From positions 3,782,001-3,846,000 of the forward strand of contig CP159990.1 in assembly GCA_040702975.1 (NCBI GenBank): a DNA stretch of 64,000 bases, written 5' to 3'. Below, one piece after another: positions 58,031 through 64,000 of this stretch (position 1 is the first letter of the stretch; every line of letters begins with the position of its first letter). Under the pieces are notes generated by a model. It ran no database searches, was not told where the DNA came from, and saw only the letters and a program-made list of their open reading frames with translations. This stretch comes from Roseburia hominis. GTDB lineage: Bacteria > Bacillota > Clostridia > Lachnospirales > Lachnospiraceae. The translations under genes were made by a program, and so were the position numbers.

Positions 58031-59119
58031 CTATTCTTCCATCGGTACGACGATCAAATCCTTTGTAAAATGGTTCAGCACCTCACAGCCATCCTCTGTG
58101 ATCAGGACCAGATCTTCAATCCTGACTCCGATTCCCTCTTCCATCAAATAAATTCCCGGTTCAATAGAAAAGCATTGTCCCACTTTAATAATATCCGTGT
58201 TGACGGAAGAAACGTCTCCATACTCATGATCCTCCATGCCGATCGAATGACCGGTACGGTGGGTAAAATATTTTCCATAGCCCTTTTCTTCTATATAGTT
58301 TCTGCATGCCAGGTCCACATCGCACATGCGATTTCCCGGTTTTGCCGCCTCAATTCCCCTCTGCTGTGCCGCTTTTACTACCTCGTACACTTCGCGGGCT
58401 TTGTCGGAAACCTCGCCCAGGAAAACGGTTCTGGTCATATCGGAGCAGTAATCATTTAAAATACCGCCGATATCCAGCACCACGCTGTCCCCGCGTTTTC
58501 CTTTTGTCTCATCCGTCATATGATGCGGATCCGCACCGGATTTACCATATGCGGTGATCGGGTCAAAGGACACGCTGGAATGCCCGCTTTTCTGGTATAA
58601 CTCACGCACCTTCTTGTCCAGTTCCACCTCAGTATATCCTTTTCCCACCAACGGGATCAGCTGTGCCATCACCCGGTCATTTGCCAGAGAAGCCTCGCGC
58701 ATAAGCTGCTGCTCCCGCTCATCTTTTACCATGCGGACATAATCCACGATCAGGGAACCATTCACAAATCTGCTCCCCGCTCCCAGCTCCTGCAGCCGCA
58801 AAAGGAAACACGCCGGCCAGCATTTATCGATTCCTATCGTCTTATCCTTCTCCACAAATCTGCTCAGGATCTCCACGCCGTCTTCAATGTCATCATACCA
58901 GACCAGCTCCACTCCCAGATCCTTCTCCTGCGGGAATAATCGGTTGATCACCAGCTTATGATTTCCATTCACATTCAAATATAACGCAAGAAGACGCTCT
59001 CCCGGCATGATCCACTTCCCGGTGAGATAATAAATCGCCGGCGGATCGGAGATGATCATCTGGGGGATGTCCTGCTCTTTCATCGCTTTTATTATACGCT
59101 CTAACTTCGTTGTATCCAT
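58031..59119 (-). CDS. M24 family Xaa-Pro aminopeptidase-like protein
   Basis: 362 residues from the ATG at 59119 (GAGAGGAG upstream). N-terminal creatinase-like domain (1-130), then the pita-bread peptidase domain with the five metal ligands recognisable: two Asp in LDIGGILNDYCSDMTRTVF, His in HRTGHSIGMEDHE, Glu in SIEPGIYL and Glu in VRIEDLV. Cleaves N-terminal residues preceding proline. Next to the Opp importer, it may process imported peptides. Confidence 0.92.
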   Translation of the reverse strand: MDTTKLERIIKAMKEQDIPQMIISDPPAIYYLTGKWIMPGERLLALYLNVNGNHKLVINRLFPQEKDLGVELVWYDDIEDGVEILSRFVEKDKTIGIDKCWPACFLLRLQELGAGSRFVNGSLIVDYVRMVKDEREQQLMREASLANDRVMAQLIPLVGKGYTEVELDKKVRELYQKSGHSSVSFDPITAYGKSGADPHHMTDETKGKRGDSVVLDIGGILNDYCSDMTRTVFLGEVSDKAREVYEVVKAAQQRGIEAAKPGNRMCDVDLACRNYIEEKGYGKYFTHRTGHSIGMEDHEYGDVSSVNTDIIKVGQCFSIEPGIYLMEEGIGVRIEDLVLITEDGCEVLNHFTKDLIVVPMEE

Positions 59120-59464
59120 ATCAAAACTCCTCTCTTTACCGCACCATTTTTCACCCTGTGCGGCAAATACACTGGGTTCATTATATCCTCTTTTATTAGT
59201 AGTGTCAATGAACACCAATACTTGCCATTAAGGCCTGTGCTGAACGAAAAGCCTAAAAGGCCCTCGCCTGAGATATGCCTTATCGCATGAAGTACGTTTT
59301 ATTTCATAAAAAATACCATACACTTTAATAAAAATAGCAGGCGATCTCCATTTACGGAAAACGCCTGCTTGTCTCATTTCTATATTCGATACAAAAATTT
59401 GTCTTAAGTTCTGCACATTCTGAGTAATCCGAGCTGCCCGCCTAAGCAGGCAGCACCCGGCAGC
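59120..59464 (-). other. Intergenic region after the opp operon
   Basis: 345 bases with no gene. It holds the opp operon terminators on the minus strand: a GC-rich hairpin right after oppF (GCTGCC/GGGCAGC, about 59435-59460) without a T tract, and GCAGGCG/CGCCTGC (59337-59368) followed by TATTTTTATT. The pepP-like gene begins downstream. Confidence 0.65.
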
Positions 59465-60436
59465 TTATTTCTCTGTCAGATGACATGCGACCATATGGCC
59501 CGGCCGTATCTCCTTAAGCTGCGGCATTTCCTTAAAACAGCGCTCTGTAGCATACTGGCACCGTTCTGCGAAACGACAACAGTTCTTCGGATTAATCGGG
59601 CTTGGGATCTCACCTTTGATCGGAATACGCTCATTTGCTTTTGCCTTATGCGGGTCAGCCTCCGGGATAGCGGAAAGCAGGGCCTGCGTATACGGATGCA
59701 GCGGATTTGCAAAAAGCTCTTCCGTCTCAGCCGTTTCCACCATGGTTCCCAGATACATAACCACTACACGGTCAGAAATATATTTTACCACGCTTAAGTC
59801 ATGCGCGATAAAGAGATAGGTAAGACCCATGTTCTCCTGCAGGTTCTTCAGCATGTTGATCACCTGTGCCTGAATAGATACGTCGAGCGCAGAAATCGGC
59901 TCGTCACAAATGATGAATTCCGGATCAACGGAAAGTGCGCGGGCAATGCCGATACGCTGTCGCTGTCCACCGGAGAACTCATGCGGGAAACGCGACATAT
60001 GATCCTTATTCAGTCCTACCGTCTCCAGGAGTTTCTCCACTTTCGCATCTACTTCCTTGGACGACATGCCGTGCTGCCTAAGTCCCTCTCCTACAATCTC
60101 CTTGACCGTCATACGCGGATTCAGGGAAGAGTACGGATTCTGGAAGATCATCTGCACTTTCTTGCAGAATGCCTTCTGCTCCGCACGAGACAGCTTGGAA
60201 ATGTCCTTGCCGTCATAAATGACCTGCCCCTTTGTCAGATCATACAGACGAATCATACAACGTCCAGTCGTGGATTTCCCACAGCCAGACTCTCCAACCA
60301 GACTGACCGTCTCACCTTTGTAAATGTCAAAACTCACATCGTCTACGGCTTTCAGAGTCTCATGTCTGCTGATCTGAAAATATTTACATAAATTTTTCAC
60401 CTGTACGAGAGGCTGTTTTGTTTCATTATTTGCCAT
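59465..60436 (-). CDS. oppF: Oligopeptide ABC transporter ATP-binding protein OppF
   Basis: 323 residues. Walker A GESGCGKST, signature FSGGQRQRIGIARAL, Walker B FIICDEPISALD, and the C-terminal oligopeptide/dipeptide domain with Cys-rich CCRFAERC (Fe-S-like cysteines of the Opp family). The ATG overlaps the stop of oppD. Last gene of oppA-B-C-D-F. Confidence 0.95.
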   Translation of the reverse strand: MANNETKQPLVQVKNLCKYFQISRHETLKAVDDVSFDIYKGETVSLVGESGCGKSTTGRCMIRLYDLTKGQVIYDGKDISKLSRAEQKAFCKKVQMIFQNPYSSLNPRMTVKEIVGEGLRQHGMSSKEVDAKVEKLLETVGLNKDHMSRFPHEFSGGQRQRIGIARALSVDPEFIICDEPISALDVSIQAQVINMLKNLQENMGLTYLFIAHDLSVVKYISDRVVVMYLGTMVETAETEELFANPLHPYTQALLSAIPEADPHKAKANERIPIKGEIPSPINPKNCCRFAERCQYATERCFKEMPQLKEIRPGHMVACHLTEK

Positions 60437-61464
60437 TATTCCACCTCTCCTTTCTTCACTGCCTGCGGTTTTCTCATATCATTCTCCGGAGCGAATTCAT
60501 GCTGCAGCCAGCAGCAGGTCTCGTGCTCATTGGATAAGCAATATGTTTCCGGCGGCATTTCTTTACAAATATCCATGCAGTATTCGCACCGGGCTGCAAA
60601 CGGACATCCAGCCGGAGGGGAGAACAGATCAGGTGGTGTCCCTTCGATTGGTTTCAGTTTCTCACCCTTTGCGGTATCCAGTCTTGCAATGGACTGCATC
60701 AGTCCTTTTGTATACGGGTGACTGGTCTCATAGAAAATCTCGTCAGCCGTTCCCCTCTCCACGATCTGCCCGCCGTACATTACAAGTACACGGTCGCAGA
60801 GCTTCGCAATAACACCAAGGTCATGTGTGATCAAAATAATGGATGTCCCCAGTGTTTTCTGGAGATTTTTAAGCAGATCCAGAATCTGCGCTTCGATGGT
60901 AACATCGAGGGAGGTTGTCGGCTCGTCAGCGATGACGATACTCGGGCTTCCCACCAGCGCGATTGCGATCATGACACGCTGTTTCATACCACCTGACAAT
61001 TCGTGCGGATACTGTTTATAACGGCGCTCACCGTCGGAAATACCTACCAGCTTCAGAATCTCCAGGGCCTTCTGCTTCTTCTCAGCCGCACTCATCTGCT
61101 TATTGCCCACAAAGACCTCTTCGATCTGTTTTCCAATCCTCATAGTCGGATTCAGAGAAGTCATCGGGTCCTGGAAAATGAAACCGATCTCCGTTCCGCG
61201 CATCTGGCGCAGTTCCTTCTTATTCATTTTCAGGACATCTTTTCCTTTATACAGGATCTCGCCGCCCTCAAAGAATCCCGGCGGCTCCGGGTTCAATCTC
61301 ATGATACAGGAAGAGGTCACACTCTTTCCGCATCCGGATTCACCTACAATACCAAGAATTTCTCCCGGGCGGACCTCAAAGCTCACATCACGTACAGCCT
61401 TAACAACCCCCCCATAGGTACGAAAAGAGAACTTCAGATTCTTTACTTCCAATATATTTTCCAT
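60436..61464 (-). CDS. oppD: Oligopeptide ABC transporter ATP-binding protein OppD
   Basis: 342 residues. Walker A GESGCGKS, signature LSGGMKQRVMIAIAL, Walker B IVIADEPTTSLD, and the C-terminal domain with CPFAARCEYCMDIC. Typical OppD length. Forms the ATPase heterodimer with OppF. Confidence 0.95.
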   Translation of the reverse strand: MENILEVKNLKFSFRTYGGVVKAVRDVSFEVRPGEILGIVGESGCGKSVTSSCIMRLNPEPPGFFEGGEILYKGKDVLKMNKKELRQMRGTEIGFIFQDPMTSLNPTMRIGKQIEEVFVGNKQMSAAEKKQKALEILKLVGISDGERRYKQYPHELSGGMKQRVMIAIALVGSPSIVIADEPTTSLDVTIEAQILDLLKNLQKTLGTSIILITHDLGVIAKLCDRVLVMYGGQIVERGTADEIFYETSHPYTKGLMQSIARLDTAKGEKLKPIEGTPPDLFSPPAGCPFAARCEYCMDICKEMPPETYCLSNEHETCCWLQHEFAPENDMRKPQAVKKGEVE

Positions 61465-61481
61465 CTTCCAACTCTCCTTTC

Positions 61482-62405
61482 CTATTCTGTTCCTCTAAGT
61501 TTCGGGTCAAACGCATCACGAAGTCCGTCGCCAAGCAGATTAAGCGCAAGCATGGTCGTACAAATAAGGACTGCCGGAACGACTACCTGGTACGGATGAA
61601 TTCTAAGCTGAGCGATGCCGTCCTTTGCGAGAACTCCCCAGCTGCACTTCGGCGGTTTAATACCAAGACCGATATAGCTAAGGAACGCCTCCTGGAAGAT
61701 TGCTCCCGGGATCGCCATCGTCAGGTTCGTAATAATAAGACCCATAATATTCGGTAAAATATGTTTCACAATGATCACGATATCCGGTACGCCCAGAACT
61801 CTCGCTGCCGCCACAAAGTCAGACTCACGCAGCTTGAGTACCTCGCCACGCACGAACCGGCAGCTTCCGATCCAGCCTACACAACACATCGCCATGATCA
61901 GAGAATGTACGCCGTTTCCGACTACCAGCATCAAAAGAATCGTCACGATCATACTCGGGATACCGTAAAGCACATCGACAATACGCTGAATCAGCATATC
62001 CACCTTGCCGCCATAGAAACCGGAAATACCGCCCATAATAGAGCCGACACAGGCATTGATGATACTTGCCGCAAATCCAATGATGAAGGAAACTCTCGCT
62101 CCCATCCATGCACGCACCCAGAGATCCCGTCCCAGAGAATCGGTTCCAAACCAGTGCTTGGTTGAGAAGCTCTGATTCATCTCCGCTACGCTCTGTGACG
62201 CAAAATCATATTTACTAAACATCGGTGCAAAAATTGCAAGAAGAATATAAAATACAATCAGGCACAGCGAAAAGAACGCAATTTTATTCTTTCTGATTCG
62301 TCTCCACGCATCCTGCCAGTATCCGATGTTCGGACGGGAAATAGACTCCATACTTTTTAAATTTTTACCAATAACCTTAAATTGATCTCTCGTAATTTCA
62401 GCCAT
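61482..62405 (-). CDS. oppC: Oligopeptide ABC transporter permease OppC
   Basis: 307 residues from the ATG at 62405; a GTG at 62414 directly after the oppB stop is an alternative. Landmarks: WFGTDSLGRDLWVR near 92, characteristic of DppC/OppC, and the EAA loop VAAARVLGVPDIVIIVKHILPN near 210. Six hydrophobic segments. Pairs with OppB in the membrane. Confidence 0.94.
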   Translation of the reverse strand: MAEITRDQFKVIGKNLKSMESISRPNIGYWQDAWRRIRKNKIAFFSLCLIVFYILLAIFAPMFSKYDFASQSVAEMNQSFSTKHWFGTDSLGRDLWVRAWMGARVSFIIGFAASIINACVGSIMGGISGFYGGKVDMLIQRIVDVLYGIPSMIVTILLMLVVGNGVHSLIMAMCCVGWIGSCRFVRGEVLKLRESDFVAAARVLGVPDIVIIVKHILPNIMGLIITNLTMAIPGAIFQEAFLSYIGLGIKPPKCSWGVLAKDGIAQLRIHPYQVVVPAVLICTTMLALNLLGDGLRDAFDPKLRGTE

Positions 62406-62414
62406 CCCTGTCAC

Positions 62415-63341
62415 CTACCTTTTCTTACCGCTGAGACGAATTCTCGGATCTACGATACCATATAAAATGTCTACAACCAAAATTGCGAAAACCAGGAAAG
62501 CGCCATAGAAGATCGTCATACCAAGTACCATCGTATAGTCATTCATGTTGATACTTTCCACATAATATCTTCCCATACCCGGAATTGCGAACAGCGCCTC
62601 AATTACAAACGTACCGGTAAGCACGGATGCAACCGTCGGACCCATGATCGTAATAATCGGAGTGATAGCGTTTCTAATCTGATGTTTGAAGGTCACACGG
62701 AACTCAGAAAGTCCCTTTGCCCTTGCCGTCTTCGTATAATCCGAGGTGACTACTTCCAGCATACTTGAACGCATCAGACGGGAAACGGATGCCAGCGTAT
62801 AGAAGCCTACCGCTATGGACGGCAGAATCGTATGTCTAAAGCTGGTGTACTGTGCTACCGGGAGCACCTGCAATTTAATACCAAAGAAATACTGGAGCAA
62901 TGACCCCATAATAAAGTCCGGAATCGATGTACCGATAATAGCAATCAGAATGCAGACAAAATCCAGCTTCTTTCCTCGATTCAAAGCTGCGATAATTCCC
63001 AAAATAATTCCAAAGAAAAACGCGAAACAAAGTGCACGTATTCCCAGGTCTGCAGAAAACGGGAAGGATTCTGCAATAATTCTGTTAACGGTTCGTCCCT
63101 CATATTTCATAGAATATCCCAAATCTCCATGAAGGACATTTTTCATATATGTAACATACTGCACCGGCAGCGGTTTATCAAAACCATAATATGCTTCCAG
63201 ATTCGCTTTGATCTCCGGCGTCATCTTATCACTCGAAAACGGGTCTCCGGGCATCAGACGTACCAGGACAAATACTACGCTGGTCAGAACAAACAGCGTC
63301 ACGATAGCAAGCAATACTCTTTTTGCGATATATTTTGCCAT
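62415..63341 (-). CDS. oppB: Oligopeptide ABC transporter permease OppB
   Basis: 308 residues. Starts MAKYIAKRVLLAIVTLFVL with the family's RLMPGDPF motif near 28, and has the EAA loop DYTKTARAKGLSEFRVTFKHQIRNA near 200. Six hydrophobic segments. First permease of the operon; separated from oppA by a 183-base spacer with a strong hairpin. Confidence 0.94.
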   Translation of the reverse strand: MAKYIAKRVLLAIVTLFVLTSVVFVLVRLMPGDPFSSDKMTPEIKANLEAYYGFDKPLPVQYVTYMKNVLHGDLGYSMKYEGRTVNRIIAESFPFSADLGIRALCFAFFFGIILGIIAALNRGKKLDFVCILIAIIGTSIPDFIMGSLLQYFFGIKLQVLPVAQYTSFRHTILPSIAVGFYTLASVSRLMRSSMLEVVTSDYTKTARAKGLSEFRVTFKHQIRNAITPIITIMGPTVASVLTGTFVIEALFAIPGMGRYYVESINMNDYTMVLGMTIFYGAFLVFAILVVDILYGIVDPRIRLSGKKR

Positions 63342-63370
63342 GCGCCTCTCCTTTCTCCTTCTTAACTGCC

Positions 63371-63422
63371 TTGACGGTTTTGATTATCCCACACCACGTC
63401 TCTGGATAATCAAAACCGTCAA
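63371..63422 (-). other. Perfect 19-bp stem-loop between oppA and oppB
   Basis: TTGACGGTTTTGATTATCC and its exact complement are separated by 14 bases. No T run follows on the minus strand within ten bases (the loop side is followed by GGCAGTTAAG). It resembles intergenic stems that stabilise upstream binding-protein mRNA and lower expression of downstream genes. Confidence 0.8.
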
Positions 63423-63523
63423 AGAGGGGGCTGTAATCCAGACCCCCCTCCTGACAATCTCTTCTTTCAGCTGCAGGAAGACTCTGTCAGTCTCCTTTCG
63501 CTGTATCTTACTCTATGCTCGTA

Positions 63524-64000
63524 TTAGTTCTCAATATCTGCATAAACCAGGTTGAAGTCATATCCAACGAAGTAAACGTTGAAGTTCTTGATCTTCGGAT
63601 TTACGAGGTACTGGTCACGACGAAGCTGAAGCGGTACTAAAGCAGCATCTTCTTCCAGGAAGATCTTCTCTGCCTCGAACAGCATATCCTGTCTCTTCTT
63701 GGCATCTGTCTCTGTCTGAGAACCTTTCAGTAATTCATCGTATCTCGGATTGTTGTAACCAGAGTGGTTGTACTGTCCATCACTGATCCACAGCTCAAGG
63801 TAAGAATAAGCGTCAGAGTAGTCCGGTACCCATCCGGTAACTACCATATCATAATCAAGAACCTGCTCTCTTTCCAGTCTCTGTTTGTAGGTTACCTGAT
63901 CGATCTCAACAGTGATTCCCAGATTCTTCTGGAACTGCTCCTGAAGAACCTCAGCCTGTTTCTTAGCGCCCTCTGTGTCAGTGGTAAGAAGCGTGATTTT
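63524..64000 (-). CDS. oppA: Oligopeptide ABC transporter substrate-binding protein OppA, C-terminal part
   Basis: Only the last 158 residues are in the window; the gene continues past the right edge. The frame is open to base 64000 and reads ITLLTTDTEGAKKQAEVLQE, then TYKQRLEREQ and VVTGWVPDYSDAYSYLELW, typical of the SBP family 5 C-terminal lobe, ending near YDFNLVYADIEN. The binding protein would be a lipoprotein capturing peptides outside the cell. Confidence 0.92.
   Translation of the reverse strand, partial: KITLLTTDTEGAKKQAEVLQEQFQKNLGITVEIDQVTYKQRLEREQVLDYDMVVTGWVPDYSDAYSYLELWISDGQYNHSGYNNPRYDELLKGSQTETDAKKRQDMLFEAEKIFLEEDAALVPLQLRRDQYLVNPKIKNFNVYFVGYDFNLVYADIEN

Overview
The window looks like a chromosomal segment from a Gram-positive anaerobe of the Clostridia, most likely a member of the Lachnospiraceae. 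This is inferred from low-to-middling G+C, strong AGGAGG ribosome binding sites, clean TTGACA/TATAAT promoters with 17-bp spacers, an [FeFe]-hydrogenase, a glycine-reductase-like gene fragment, and the types of Opu, Opp, LCP and ECF proteins present. No species can be named from sequence reading alone. I see no prophage and no CRISPR array.

Layout. 1-316: start of a glycine/sarcosine/betaine or proline reductase family gene. 570-6665: a minus-strand rRNA operon in the unusual order 16S, 5S, tRNA-Ile, tRNA-Ala, 23S, tRNA-Asn, plus a separate tRNA-Ser. 6831-10608: a small exported protein, a four-gene OpuC-type osmolyte importer and a second tRNA-Ser. 10647-16173 (minus): a housekeeping cluster with tsaE, tsaB, rimI, rnz, tsaD and ispD. 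16338-21349 (minus): the complete riboflavin regulon ribD-ribE-ribBA-ribH-ribU behind an FMN riboswitch. 21404-22040: a toxin-antitoxin pair whose PIN toxin carries an in-frame amber codon. 22426-28733: radical SAM protein, a DUF5685/DnaJ/membrane operon, Tex, a TetR regulator. 29003-33921: aldose epimerase, then an [FeFe]-hydrogenase translationally coupled to a GltD-like flavoprotein with a NuoF-type Fe-S module. 34217-39311: lipid enzymes (diacylglycerol kinase family, GDPD, PAP2) interrupted by an IS1634-family element flanked by 316-bp direct repeats. 39319-46143 (minus): an SfsA-MutY fusion, a DeoR regulator, and a D-threonate/D-erythronate-type operon (PdxA2, four-carbon acid sugar kinase, KdgT-like permease). 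A triosephosphate isomerase diverges from this operon at 46453. 47291-51119: sugar and P-loop kinases, a membrane-bound XRE regulator and a DMT transporter with a His-rich tail. 51197-55970 (minus): the str operon rpsL-rpsG-fusA-tuf. 56021-64000 (minus): an LCP protein, an M24 aminopeptidase and an Opp peptide importer that runs off the end.

The most unusual content is non-genic. A 44-bp palindromic element occurs four times. Its inner stem covaries between copies, and its minus strand always reads open in one frame. Two tandem copies lie inside a gene and form the linker that joins SfsA to MutY. A second family, about 107 bp with four successive hairpins, occurs twice and perhaps a third time in diverged form. 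The IS1634-type insertion with a 316-bp duplication and the riboswitch leader with three stacked terminator hairpins are also worth a second look.
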